A stretch of 64,000 bases of DNA from assembly GCF_900099895.1 (NCBI RefSeq), contig NZ_FNDY01000010.1, positions 62,001 through 126,000 of the forward strand, in the 5' to 3' direction. Shown in pieces: positions 54,122 through 63,172 of the stretch. The translations under genes were made by a program, and so were the position numbers. Under the pieces are notes generated by a model. It saw only the letters and a list, made by a program, of their open reading frames with translations. It searched no databases and had not been told where the DNA came from. Position 1 is the stretch's first letter. Each line of letters opens with the position of its first letter. The stretch is from Paenibacillus naphthalenovorans. Its GTDB lineage: Bacteria > Bacillota > Bacilli > Paenibacillales > NBRC-103111.

Positions 54122-55300
54122 TTAAAGCGGTTGGGCGGATGCCCGGGTGCCGTTTCGGTCCAACACGATGAAGCGGTACAGCAAATAGAGCGCCCCTACA
54201 GACAGCAGAGCTCCGGTAAGGAACGGCAAAGTGTTGCTGTAATCATAGATTCCCGCTCCCAACAGCGGGCCCGAGATGCGTCCCAGGCTGTCCATCGACG
54301 AGCTTAAGCCGGACGCTACGCCCTGCCCGACCGGGGTCTTCTGTGTAATGAGCGAAGTGACGCACGGGCGGATCAGCGCGTTCCCCGCGGCAAAGACGCT
54401 CAAATAGATCGAAGCCGTAAGCAGGTTCGACGAGAATAAAATGAGTACGAAACCTAGCGCCGAAAGCACAAGGCCGATTCCGACCACACGGGCCTCCTGT
54501 CCTTTTTTGATGAGACGCCGTACGACACCGCCTTGAATCAAGGCTCCGACAATGCCGCTGACCGCAAACATAATCCCCAGCTGTGCCGGCGTCGCGCCGA
54601 TCTGATCTCTCTGGAACAAAAGCAACGTCGCTTCCAGTCCCGCGAGCGAGAATGATACGAAAAACGATAGGATATACAAATATTTGAGCGATCCTACAAA
54701 CGCGCTCCAACGGGAAGCCCTGGCTTCCTGCGGTTTGCTGCGCTTTTCCTCCGTCAACGATTCCGGCAGCTTGAAGTAGGCGAACACGAAGGTGCCCAAA
54801 GCCAGCGCGGCGGCAGCGAAGAACGGTACTTGAATCCCCCATTGACTAAGTATGCCTCCGAGCGCAGGTCCGAAAATAAAGCCCAAACCGATCGACATGC
54901 CTACAAGACCCATGCCTTTGGTCCGGTCCTCGTCCGATGTGACATCGGCAACGTAAGCGACGGCGCAAGCGGTGGCCGCTCCGGAAAACAATCCTCCCAA
55001 TATGCGGGAAACGTACATAAGCCAAAGGCTTTCCAATGCAAGTCCAAAAAGCAAGAAGCTGATACTGAATCCGAGTGCGCCGATCATGATGAGCGGACGC
55101 CGGCCGACCCGGTCGGACAGCCCTCCCCATACCGGGGACATCAGGAAAGACGCCAATGAGTAAACCGAAAGCAGCATACCCAAATGAAAATTCTCCGCTC
55201 CCGATCCCGTCACGGCGTTGGGAAGTACAGGAATGATGATACCGAAGCCGATAAAAATCGTCATCAGCAGCACCATGATGATGGCGAGCTGTTTGTTCAT
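54122..55300 (-). CDS. MFS transporter, multidrug/TetA-like exporter
   Basis: A 392-residue major facilitator protein with twelve hydrophobic segments. Motif A is GGLSDRVGRRP between helices 2 and 3 and motif C-like glycine-rich GFIFGPALGGILSQ is in helix 5, the pattern of drug:H+ antiporters of the DHA1 group. It should export small compounds; specificity unknown and no regulator is adjacent. ATG 55300 is the only sensible start, 13 bases after GGAGG. Confidence 0.9.
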   Translation of the reverse strand: MNKQLAIIMVLLMTIFIGFGIIIPVLPNAVTGSGAENFHLGMLLSVYSLASFLMSPVWGGLSDRVGRRPLIMIGALGFSISFLLFGLALESLWLMYVSRILGGLFSGAATACAVAYVADVTSDEDRTKGMGLVGMSIGLGFIFGPALGGILSQWGIQVPFFAAAALALGTFVFAYFKLPESLTEEKRSKPQEARASRWSAFVGSLKYLYILSFFVSFSLAGLEATLLLFQRDQIGATPAQLGIMFAVSGIVGALIQGGVVRRLIKKGQEARVVGIGLVLSALGFVLILFSSNLLTASIYLSVFAAGNALIRPCVTSLITQKTPVGQGVASGLSSSMDSLGRISGPLLGAGIYDYSNTLPFLTGALLSVGALYLLYRFIVLDRNGTRASAQPL

Positions 55301-55494
55301 GTGGTAATGGGTTCCTCCCGATTGCATTAGTTTTCTTTCTTTATCGTACCACATCTTATTTGTCGATGGAAACGAACCCGGGCAAGATTAACAAAATAGA
55401 CAAACCCCCCGGTTAAATTACCTGCAAAATTATCAAACTATCAAGGTCCCGAAGATTTTGTCGAGATAAATTCCGAATTGCTCGTAAAAACCGC

Positions 55495-55522
55495 TTGCAT
55501 CCTTGTCGCATTTTGCTATACT
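55495..55522 (+). promoter_or_regulatory. speA promoter
   Basis: TTGCAT (55495-55500) and TATACT (55517-55522), spacing 16, with a TGC extension before the -10 box. The rest of 55301-55494 shows nothing clear. Confidence 0.65.
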
Positions 55523-55586
55523 CATTTTGTTTGTTTATTTTTCGCTTTGTTTATGATAATTCGATCAAGAAGGGAAGGGATAAGCT

Positions 55587-57056
55587 GTGGATCAAACGAA
55601 AACTCCCTTGTTTACCGCATTGAAGGAGCATGCCGGCCGTAATCCGGTGCAGTTTCATATTCCAGGACATAAGAAAGGGGTCGGGATGGACCCGGAATTC
55701 CGGGAGTTTATCGGCGATAACGCGTTGTCCATCGACCTGATTAATATAGCTCCACTCGACGATTTGCATCAGCCCACCGGCGTCATTGAAGAGTCGCAGA
55801 AGCTCGCTGCGGAAGCGTTCGGAGCCGATCACACCTTTTTCTCCGTCCAGGGAACAAGCGGCGCCATCATGACGATGATCTTGACCGTTTGCTCGGAAGG
55901 AGACAAAATCATTGTGCCGCGCAACGTGCACAAATCGGTGCTGGCAGCGATTATTTTCGCCGGGGCGAAGCCTGTGTTCCTGAAGCCGGTGCGCGACGAA
56001 TCCTTGGGGATCGATCACGGCGTAACGACCAAGTCGGTACGGCGCGCGCTTGAAATTCATCCCGATGCCAAAGCGGTGCTGATCATCAATCCGACATATT
56101 ACGGGGTGTGCGCCAATCTGAAAGAAATCGTGGACGTCGTTCACAGCTATAACATTCCGGTGCTGGTGGACGAGGCCCATGGCGTGTTGATCCATTTTAG
56201 CGACAGGCTGCCGATGTCGGCTATGCAGGCAGGCGCGGACATGGCCGCGACGAGCGTCCACAAGCTAGGCGGCTCGATGACGCAAAGCTCCGTGCTTAAT
56301 ATCCGTGAAGGCCGGGTCAACATCATGCGCGCCAAGACGATTATCAGTATGCTGACGACCACTTCCACCTCGTACATTTTGCTGGGTTCTCTCGACTGCG
56401 CAAGGCGCTACTTGGCTTTGAACGGCAAAGAGCTGGCCGACCGGGCCCTCGAGCTGGCTTCCTACGCTCGGGAGGAAATCAACCGCATACCGGGGCTTTA
56501 CTGCTTTGGAGAAGAGATTCTGGGCAAGGAAGCGACGTACGATTACGACCCGACGAAGATCAGCATCCATGTGCGTCATCTGGGCATTACCGGGTACGAT
56601 GCGGAAAATTGGCTCCGGGAGCAGTACAATATTGAAGTCGAGCTTAGCGATATGTATAACATTTTGTGCCTGGTCACCCCCGGGGATACGCGCGAGAACA
56701 TCGACATTCTTCTCACCGCGCTGCGCAGACTCTCTCAAGAGAACTACTCGATCCGCCAAGCGAATGAGCTGGTGATCAAAATACCGAAAATACCGCAGCT
56801 GAGCTTGTCTCCGCGCGACGCTTTCTACGGGGATACCGAAATTATCCCGTTCAAGGAATCGGCGGACCGCATCATCGCGGAATTCATTTACGTGTACCCG
56901 CCGGGCATTCCGATTCTCCTGCCGGGAGAAGTCATCTCCCAGGATCTGATCGACTATATTACGGAGCATATCGAAGTCGGTCTGCCTGTGAAAGGACCCG
57001 AGGACCGCAGCATCGAAAATATCAAAGTTATCGTGGAAACACCGGCGATTTTTTAA
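55587..57056 (+). CDS. speA: Arginine decarboxylase (Orn/Lys/Arg decarboxylase family)
   Basis: A 489-residue fold-type I PLP enzyme close in size to B. subtilis SpeA, which makes agmatine from arginine as the first step to polyamines. The PLP lysine is in TSVHKLGGSMTQSS; other marks are QFHIPGHKKGVGMDPEF, FSVQGTSGAIMTMIL and DEAHGVLIHF, and the C-terminal PPGIPILLPGE. No speB/speE follow; lysine or ornithine decarboxylation is an alternative. GTG 55587 follows GGGAAGGGA. Confidence 0.92.
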   Translation: MDQTKTPLFTALKEHAGRNPVQFHIPGHKKGVGMDPEFREFIGDNALSIDLINIAPLDDLHQPTGVIEESQKLAAEAFGADHTFFSVQGTSGAIMTMILTVCSEGDKIIVPRNVHKSVLAAIIFAGAKPVFLKPVRDESLGIDHGVTTKSVRRALEIHPDAKAVLIINPTYYGVCANLKEIVDVVHSYNIPVLVDEAHGVLIHFSDRLPMSAMQAGADMAATSVHKLGGSMTQSSVLNIREGRVNIMRAKTIISMLTTTSTSYILLGSLDCARRYLALNGKELADRALELASYAREEINRIPGLYCFGEEILGKEATYDYDPTKISIHVRHLGITGYDAENWLREQYNIEVELSDMYNILCLVTPGDTRENIDILLTALRRLSQENYSIRQANELVIKIPKIPQLSLSPRDAFYGDTEIIPFKESADRIIAEFIYVYPPGIPILLPGEVISQDLIDYITEHIEVGLPVKGPEDRSIENIKVIVETPAIF

Positions 57057-57103
57057 CCACGTACCGCATGGCCGCCCCGTATTGGGGCTGGCCTTGCTCT
57101 GTT

Positions 57104-57946
57104 TTACCATCCTCTTTGCTTTATCCGCTCCTCCAGCCAGGCAATGACGTCGGCTACCGCATGCTCGTTATGATGCTTGCAGGAATGGACGGCAGACTGC
57201 AGCAGCTTCGGATGAGCGTTGGCAACGGCGATGCCGATGCCGGCCCGCCGGATCATCTCCAGATCGTTCAGATGATCCCCCATCGCCACACAGCGCTCCA
57301 TCGGAACACCGACTTGCCTACTGAGCTGCTCCAGCGCATGACCCTTGGTCGCCCCCTGCGGCAGCATCTCCAGGTATTTATCGTCCGACCGGACCCAGAC
57401 AACCTCCGCATCCCCTGTAAGCTCGTTCACGGCCGCAGCGACTTCATCCAGCCATGCCGGTTCCCAGGCGAACAGTATTTTGATCCAAGGCTCAGACAGT
57501 GCATCAGTTAACCGAATCGTCTGCAGGGCAAACCCCTCAATCCGCCGGTGGCGCTCCGTGGTATCGTTGTCCTGCAAAATATAGGGCGCATGACCGTCCC
57601 TGGCGTATATTTCAACGCCCAGCTCCGGAAACCGTTCCAAGACCCGCTTCAGCACATTTCTGCAGGATGCAGGCAGCGTCCTCACCCACAGCGATTTCTC
57701 ACGTTCGTAATCATAGATGACGGCACCGTTGCTAAGAATGACCGGAGCGTTGACCGGCAGCCGGTTGACATAGCGCCTGACGGAAGACGCTATGCGCCCC
57801 GTTGCCAGGGTAAACCGTCCGCCGTGCTGCGTAAACCGCTCGATTGCGGCTAGATTCTCCGGGCTAATGTCCTTTTCGCTGTTCAGCAGCGTCCCGTCCA
57901 TATCCGTAACCAGCAAATAATCGCTGAACAATCCGCTTTGGTTCAT
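57104..57946 (-). CDS. Cof-type HAD-IIB phosphatase
   Basis: A 280-residue haloacid dehalogenase-fold phosphatase. Motif I is VTDMDGTLL, motif II ILSNGAVIYD, motif III TKGHALEQL and motif IV MGDHLNDLEMI, with a type IIB cap in between. Members remove phosphate from sugar phosphates or nucleotides; substrate unknown. ATG 57946 follows AAAAGGGG. Convergent with speA. Confidence 0.93.
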   Translation of the reverse strand: MNQSGLFSDYLLVTDMDGTLLNSEKDISPENLAAIERFTQHGGRFTLATGRIASSVRRYVNRLPVNAPVILSNGAVIYDYEREKSLWVRTLPASCRNVLKRVLERFPELGVEIYARDGHAPYILQDNDTTERHRRIEGFALQTIRLTDALSEPWIKILFAWEPAWLDEVAAAVNELTGDAEVVWVRSDDKYLEMLPQGATKGHALEQLSRQVGVPMERCVAMGDHLNDLEMIRRAGIGIAVANAHPKLLQSAVHSCKHHNEHAVADVIAWLEERIKQRGW

Positions 57947-58001
57947 AGGTATCCCCTTTTCCTGCTGTCTGCTCAGCTGTCCGCAAAAGCCTTAAGCAGT
58001 A

Positions 58002-58030
58002 TTGTATTTGGTTTTTCTTAATGCTATGAT
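58002..58030 (+). promoter_or_regulatory. Promoter of the DUF1885 gene
   Basis: TTGTAT (58002-58007) and TATGAT (58025-58030), spacing 17, with TGC before the -10 box. Confidence 0.6.
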
Positions 58031-58091
58031 GGTCATGGTGCTTGATACAAGAAAACCTTTCCAGTTCATTATGTAGGCAGGTGCATTCATC

Positions 58092-58511
58092 ATGGCGCAA
58101 AGCGCTTATATTAAGTTCGTCGAAGGGTCCGCCGTTTCCTCGTTAACGCTGGATGAACTGAAGAATCAGCTGATGCATTACCGGGATCAGCTGGCCCTTA
58201 CAGGCCGTCAGCTCGAATGGGAGTACGATGATGCAGGGTTTCCGTATACGCTGGAAACGAAGCCCGAGGCGGAGGGCCAATGGTTTTATTTAAAAGGAAA
58301 AAACCCCCTCTACAAATATATCGTCATGGGTGTCGGTTCCGAAACACAGGCCGGTACAGAGCGCCATTATGTTCAGGTCGTCCTGCCGGATGACTGTACA
58401 CATGGGGATAAAGCAAAGGGCAATGAGTTTTGCAAATATTTGGCCAAGCTGTGGAAAGCCGAGCTTCATTTATTCAACGGGCGCGTCATGTACTTCAATC
58501 CGCGGAAATAG
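58092..58511 (+). CDS. DUF1885 family protein
   Basis: A 139-residue cytosolic protein with the pattern of DUF1885: MAQSAYIKFVEGS, LDELKNQLMHYRDQL, LYKYIVMGVGSE and the highly typical ending HGDKAKGNEFCKYLAKLW plus HLFNGRVMYFNPR. Function is unknown. The ribosome site (GCAGGTG) is weak. A long terminator hairpin follows. Confidence 0.85.
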   Translation: MAQSAYIKFVEGSAVSSLTLDELKNQLMHYRDQLALTGRQLEWEYDDAGFPYTLETKPEAEGQWFYLKGKNPLYKYIVMGVGSETQAGTERHYVQVVLPDDCTHGDKAKGNEFCKYLAKLWKAELHLFNGRVMYFNPRK

Positions 58512-58593
58512 GGCATGATCTTTCCCGGCAAATGACGTACTTATGATGATGCAGGTAACAGACAGGCTGCTTTTTTCTTGCATGTCCGTGTTC

Positions 58594-58637
58594 AAGCAAA
58601 GAACCCTTCTTGCCTTCAAGAAGGGTTCTTTGCTTTG
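58594..58637. terminator. Bidirectional terminator between DUF1885 and DUF1292 genes
   Basis: Perfect 19-base arms (58594-58612 and 58618-58636) enclosing a five-base loop; T-rich on both outer sides. Confidence 0.92.
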
Positions 58638-58641
58638 GATG

Positions 58642-58938
58642 TTATGACTGCTCTTGCTGTTCTTCCACGATCTCGTTGTAAATCTGAACAACGCGATCCC
58701 ACTCTTCCTCGTCCTCAATGCTGGCCAGGAAGGCTTCATCGTTTTCTTCTTCAATGCGGAAAATAACACCGTCAGCCTCTACATCATTCCGGTCAAGAAG
58801 CACTGCATAGGCCCGATCGTTTGCTTCAAAGGTGTATACCATAACCATCTCGTGTTCAACGCCATTTTCATCGGTTACTATAAAAATATCATCCTCATGA
58901 TCATGGTCGCAGGAAGCGTCATGAATATGTTCGCTCAT
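58642..58938 (-). CDS. DUF1292 family protein (YrzB-like)
   Basis: A 98-residue very acidic protein with a His/Cys/Asp-rich start (HIHDASCDHDHEDD) and the DUF1292 pattern IFIVTDENGVEHEMVMVYTF and YAVLLDRNDVEADG. In Bacillus yrzB lies with yrrK/yrzL; here it stands alone. Function unknown. ATG 58938 is chosen (ACGAGG upstream); the frame further up lacks a site. Confidence 0.9.
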   Translation of the reverse strand: MSEHIHDASCDHDHEDDIFIVTDENGVEHEMVMVYTFEANDRAYAVLLDRNDVEADGVIFRIEEENDEAFLASIEDEEEWDRVVQIYNEIVEEQQEQS

Positions 58939-59114
58939 GGGAAAACCTCGTTTCGTCATAATAAGTAATATTGTTCCCTCGTATCGTATCACGCCCATGG
59001 TCCCAAGTCAATGAAAGGAAAACCTCATCATCGGATTTCTTTACCGTGTACAGCCCGGGGCTCCGCACAAAAATCCGGCCCGCCAAAACAGGCTTCGCAA
59101 CAGCCCCTAAAAAA

Positions 59115-59142
59115 GCAAAAAGGACGGCGTTTAGCGCCATCC
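59115..59142 (-). terminator. Terminator after the second stalk-domain gene
   Basis: Arms ggacggcg (59122-59129) and cgccatcc (59135-59142), with A's before them giving a UUUUU end on the minus strand. Between it and the DUF1292 start (58939-59114) nothing else is clear. Confidence 0.75.
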
Positions 59143-59152
59143 TCATTCGGTT

Positions 59153-59770
59153 CTACTCTCCGGAAACGATCAGTTTCTCCGAGACTACGGTATAACTGCC
59201 CGTTTCGCTATCTTTAATGGAAAATTTCACTACATATTTGCCGGCTTCATTAAACGATACGTTAAACGGCCACGGATACCAGAAGCTTTCCCTTTGACCG
59301 CCGACGACCTTCTCATGAACCGCCACTTCCTCGCCGCTAGGCGATATGATGGAAATCTTAAAGGAGTGGATCGGTATGGTCAGGCTGTCCACTTGAGCAA
59401 ATACCGCAAAGTCCAGCCGGTCTCCCTTTTTGACTCCGCCAAACGGCTGATTAATGGAATAATCGTCATTGACTTTCTTCGCTACAAACATGTGTACATT
59501 CGGCTTGTAAATGGATACGGTCTTCGAGGCGTCATCCCATTTGACCAGAGCTTGCAGAGATTCGGACAGGGCACGAACGGGAAGCACGGTGCTTCCTTTA
59601 ATCAAAAAAGCGGGTGTCTCGCCGTCCTTGAACGGTCTTTCCGCATTGTTAATCAGCACTTTGGCTTTCACATAACCTTCAAACTCGCCCCACATGGAAC
59701 TGGCGTAGACCCCTGTCGTCCCGAAGAGGGAAAGCGACAGCATCAACGTCAGCAATCGCGGCACCTTCAT
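59153..59770 (-). CDS. Secreted protein with stalk domain and BsuPI-like C-terminal domain
   Basis: A 205-residue exported protein with a signal peptide (about 1-25), a copper amine oxidase N-terminal-like stalk segment (about 28-92: AERPFKDGETPAFLIKGSTV, VRALSESLQALVKWDDAS) and a beta-rich C-terminal region (PFGGVKKGDRLDFAVFAQVD, NEAGKYVVKFSI) that looks like an immunoglobulin-like or BsuPI-type domain. ATG 59770 follows GGAGG. Probably surface-located; function unknown. Confidence 0.8.
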   Translation of the reverse strand: MKVPRLLTLMLSLSLFGTTGVYASSMWGEFEGYVKAKVLINNAERPFKDGETPAFLIKGSTVLPVRALSESLQALVKWDDASKTVSIYKPNVHMFVAKKVNDDYSINQPFGGVKKGDRLDFAVFAQVDSLTIPIHSFKISIISPSGEEVAVHEKVVGGQRESFWYPWPFNVSFNEAGKYVVKFSIKDSETGSYTVVSEKLIVSGE

Positions 59771-60039
59771 TTCAAGCAACCTCCATCGTGTTCTTGGTAT
59801 GTTATCTTATACTCCGATGGTTCGCAAGAGTTGCGGTGTTTGTGGGAAAAGCCCAAACTTTTTTGAAAAAAAATCTATATCTAGTTATTTATAAAGGTAT
59901 TCACTGATTAATTATACAAAATATGCCAATAAGGACGCGAACATGAATGTCGAATGATGTCCCGTCTTTTTGACGAGCTGTGACGTTTCGTGCGCTTGCC
60001 CGGGAAATTCCCCGGTCTTCCCCGTGCTGTCTGCGGGGC

Positions 60040-60387
60040 CTACTCCTTTGCTTCCAGCAGTTCCTGCAGCTTCTCTTCACACTTGCCCCTGAGCACGGCC
60101 GGCATGATCGAGCAGTGAAATTCGTAGCCCTGATACACGTACATGACGTGATAATTCCGCTCCGGCGTGATTTCTTCAAGCACGATGCGGCATCCGCTCT
60201 TGCGCAGCCGCTGTTTTATGCCGACGTGCTCCCTCTCCACCCGAATGGACAGCCGTTCGAACAATCCGTTCCAAATCCGGGACAGCTTCATCGCTCCGGC
60301 GTATTTGCGGTCCAGCTCCAGCGCTTTAAGCAGATGCAAAGTCACTATATATTGATGAATCCACAGCTCTATCGCACTATTCCGCAT
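60040..60387 (-). CDS. Hypothetical protein
   Basis: A 115-residue protein that I do not recognise. It has an N-terminal helix-rich half (IELWIHQYIVTLHLLKALEL) and a later part with YHVMYVYQGYEFHC. ATG 60387 has GGGTGGG upstream. The frame is preferred over the overlapping frame 59901-60179, which is Arg/Ser-rich and without a site. The 59771-60039 stretch after it holds only a G/C palindrome (near 60000-60016) without U tract. Confidence 0.6.
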   Translation of the reverse strand: MRNSAIELWIHQYIVTLHLLKALELDRKYAGAMKLSRIWNGLFERLSIRVEREHVGIKQRLRKSGCRIVLEEITPERNYHVMYVYQGYEFHCSIMPAVLRGKCEEKLQELLEAKE

Positions 60388-60572
60388 ATTCGCCCACCCG
60401 AAATTTCATGATCTTTACCTCATTATATAGAACATATGTTCGTTTTTCAATCCTTATCCCCCCATTCTTTCCTGATCCAAAACCTGTCAAAATGTTCTTG
60501 AATCCTTCATAAAAAACATGGTAGATTAAATAATATTCGGCTGGTATGCCATAGGCGAGTGGAGGATCGCGA

Positions 60573-61316
60573 ATGAGCCTGCAAATTCAAATGATCGGTA
60601 CGGGAAGCGCATTTGCCAAAAACTTTTACAACAACAACGCATTGATTCATGCCGACGGCTTCACGTTATTAATCGACTGCGGAATTACCGCTCCCAGAGC
60701 ATTGTACGAGCTCGGCATTCCGCTCGACCGGATCGATGCGGTGCTCATCTCACATATCCATGCGGATCATGTAGGCGGGCTCGAAGAACTTGCTTTTCAG
60801 TACAGGTATGTATTCAAACGTAAAATCAAGCTGCTCGTCCCGGCTCCGCTGGAAGCCGTCTTGTGGGAGCATACGCTTCGGGGAGGACTTGAGAATAAGG
60901 CGGAGGGCCTTGTCGGCTTGAACGATTATTTCGAAGTCGCTGCTTTGGCGGAACGAACGCCGACTTCCATCCATCCGAAACTGACCGTAGAGCTGCTGCC
61001 TACCGATCATATCCCCGGTAAAGCGAGCTACTCCTTTCTGCTCAACGGCAAGGTGTTTTACAGCGCAGACATGAGGTTTAGCAAGACGCTGCTGACCGGA
61101 TTGCATGAACAAGGCTGCGAAGTCATTCTGCATGACTGTCAATTGTTCTGTCCCGGTACCGTACACGCTTGCCTTGACGAGCTGCTTACTCTGCCCGAGG
61201 AAGTGCAGGAAAAAGTGCTGCTTATGCACTACGGAGACAACATGTCTGAATTTATCGGCAAAACGGGCCGCATGACCTTCATAGAACAGTTCAAAACGTA
61301 TCCATTACCGTCGTAA
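60573..61316 (+). CDS. MBL-fold metallohydrolase
   Basis: A 247-residue metallo-beta-lactamase-fold hydrolase resembling ribonuclease Z-type proteins. The metal motif is SHIHADHVGG; further ligands are in LLPTDHIPG, FYSADMRFS and LLMHYGDN. Substrate unknown; it could be a nuclease or phosphodiesterase. ATG 60573 follows GGAGG. Monocistronic. Confidence 0.9.
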   Translation: MSLQIQMIGTGSAFAKNFYNNNALIHADGFTLLIDCGITAPRALYELGIPLDRIDAVLISHIHADHVGGLEELAFQYRYVFKRKIKLLVPAPLEAVLWEHTLRGGLENKAEGLVGLNDYFEVAALAERTPTSIHPKLTVELLPTDHIPGKASYSFLLNGKVFYSADMRFSKTLLTGLHEQGCEVILHDCQLFCPGTVHACLDELLTLPEEVQEKVLLMHYGDNMSEFIGKTGRMTFIEQFKTYPLPS

Positions 61317-61367
61317 GCATATTCTTTGCACCGCGCCATGGACGCAGCTTACTTAACGGGTGCATTC

Positions 61368-61395
61368 CAAAACCTGACCCCCGGGGTCAGGTTTT
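61368..61395. terminator. Bidirectional terminator between MBL and P5C dehydrogenase genes
   Basis: Arms caaaacctgaccc and gggtcaggttttg around a short CCGG-like loop. Confidence 0.85.
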
Positions 61396-61413
61396 GTCGC
61401 AGATCCCCTCCCG

Positions 61414-62961
61414 TCAGAAGCGTTCGGAGACGACCTTGGCTTGGGTAAACTGAAGCAGATAATCGCGTCCCCCCGCTTTCGAATCCGTTCCCGACATGTT
61501 GAAGCCGCCGAACGGATGAACTCCCACCAGCGCTCCCGTGCATTTGCGGTTGAAATACAGATTGCCGACATGAAACTCAGTACGGGCCTTCTCCAAATGA
61601 GCCCTATTTCTTGAAATAACGGCTCCGGTCAGCCCGTACTCCGAATCATTGGCCAGTTCGAGCGCCTGGTCAAACGAGGCCGCTTTGATAAACGCAACCA
61701 CCGGTCCGAAAATTTCCTCTTGCGCGATCCGCGCCTTGACGTCGACATCGGCAATTACTGTCGGCTCGATATAATATCCCTTGGCATCTCCCGCTCCGCC
61801 TCCGCAAACTACCCTGCCTTCCGTGCTTCCAATTTCCAGATATTCGAGAATTTTAAGGTGAGCCTTGGCGTCGATCACCGGCCCCACGTCAATCTCAGGA
61901 TCGGACGGATCACCCACACGCAGACGGCTTACGCGTTCTGCCACCCTGCGAAGCACATCGTCATATACGCTCTCATGTACGATGGCGCGGGAGCAGGCAG
62001 AGCACTTTTGCCCGGCAAACCCGAAGGCGGACGCTGTAATGGCCTCCGCCGCCAGCTCCAGGTCACTGTCGCTGTCGACGATAATCGCATCCTTGCCGCC
62101 CATTTCGGCGACTACGCGCTTGATCCAGCGCTGGCCGGGTGCGGTTTTGGCCGCCAGCTCGTTGATCCGCAGCCCTACCTCGCGGGATCCCGTAAAGCTG
62201 ATAAAGCGGGTCAGCGGATGCTCCACCAAGTAATCGCCCACCTCCTGTCCGGAACCCGGCAGGAAGTTGACCACTCCATCCGGCAGGCCGGCCAATTGAA
62301 GCAGCTCCATAAACTTGGCAGCCACAACCGGTGTCGCGCTGGCCGGTTTCAGCACCACCGTATTGCCGGCCGCCACGGCTGCCGATGTCAATCCCGCCAT
62401 AATGGCTAACGGAAAATTCCATGGAGGTATGATTACGCCGACACCCAGCGGAATATAGGTAAGCTCGTTGTCCTCGCCCGGTATTCGCGTAAGCGGCTGC
62501 CGCTGCGCCAAACGTTCCGTTTCCCTGCCGTAAAACTCGAGAAAATCGATCGCTTCTGCGGTATCGGCATCCGCCTCCGCCCAGCTTTTCCCCGCTTCCA
62601 CCACCATCCAGGCGGAAAACTCGGCTTTACGGCGGCGCAGGTTCGCGGCGATTTTGTATAAAAGACGCGCCCGCCCCGCCGGAGGCACCGATTTCCAGAA
62701 CGTAAACGCGCGCGCTGCCGCACGGATCGCCCGATCTGCCAACGCGGTGTCCGCCTGGCTCACCGTTCCGATCACCTGCTTCGGATCGGCAGGATTGACG
62801 GAAACGGCCTTCCGGGCCGTCATCAGCTTCTCACCGCCGATCAGCAGCCCGTATTCTTGGCCGAGCTGCGCTTGTACCTTCTTCAGCGCTGCTGCGAATG
62901 CCTCTCTGTTCCCGGATTGGCTAAAATCCGTGAACGGTTCGTTGCAAAAAGGCTCTACCAT
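61414..62961 (-). CDS. rocA: 1-pyrroline-5-carboxylate (glutamate semialdehyde) dehydrogenase
   Basis: A 515-residue aldehyde dehydrogenase of the RocA/PruA type, oxidising glutamate gamma-semialdehyde to glutamate with NAD. Catalytic motifs are [15 protein letters not shown] (Glu) and [17 protein letters not shown] (Cys), the nucleotide region is [18 protein letters not shown] 62961 follows GGAGGG. The divergent neighbour is the proline dehydrogenase gene, so both steps from proline to glutamate are encoded here. Confidence 0.95.
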   Translation of the reverse strand: MVEPFCNEPFTDFSQSGNREAFAAALKKVQAQLGQEYGLLIGGEKLMTARKAVSVNPADPKQVIGTVSQADTALADRAIRAAARAFTFWKSVPPAGRARLLYKIAANLRRRKAEFSAWMVVEAGKSWAEADADTAEAIDFLEFYGRETERLAQRQPLTRIPGEDNELTYIPLGVGVIIPPWNFPLAIMAGLTSAAVAAGNTVVLKPASATPVVAAKFMELLQLAGLPDGVVNFLPGSGQEVGDYLVEHPLTRFISFTGSREVGLRINELAAKTAPGQRWIKRVVAEMGGKDAIIVDSDSDLELAAEAITASAFGFAGQKCSACSRAIVHESVYDDVLRRVAERVSRLRVGDPSDPEIDVGPVIDAKAHLKILEYLEIGSTEGRVVCGGGAGDAKGYYIEPTVIADVDVKARIAQEEIFGPVVAFIKAASFDQALELANDSEYGLTGAVISRNRAHLEKARTEFHVGNLYFNRKCTGALVGVHPFGGFNMSGTDSKAGGRDYLLQFTQAKVVSERF

Positions 62962-63172
62962 GATCATCCCTCCTCTTCAGAATTACCATGTTACGGAAAA
63001 GCTCATCTTCATTTCAAGTCTCATTTCGGGAGCTTGCCGAATAAAATGGATTAGCACGGAGCCGGCGGCGCCGGCTTCACAGATCCAACGCCCAACGCTG
63101 CTGCCCTTCTGCTACATAATATATGCCGCCGCGCCGCGTACAAGAAGCAAATCGGAAAGAGGGTGTTCATGT

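Noticed and set aside
59901..60179. 92-codon minus-strand frame overlapping the hypothetical gene at 60040
   Set aside because: Arg/Ser/Cys-rich composition and no ribosome site; the other frame is better supported.
63060..63076. Palindrome AGCCGGC-GGC-GCCGGCT between rocA and proline dehydrogenase as an operator
   Set aside because: Short G/C-rich palindromes are frequent here and no matching regulator or sigma-L promoter was seen.
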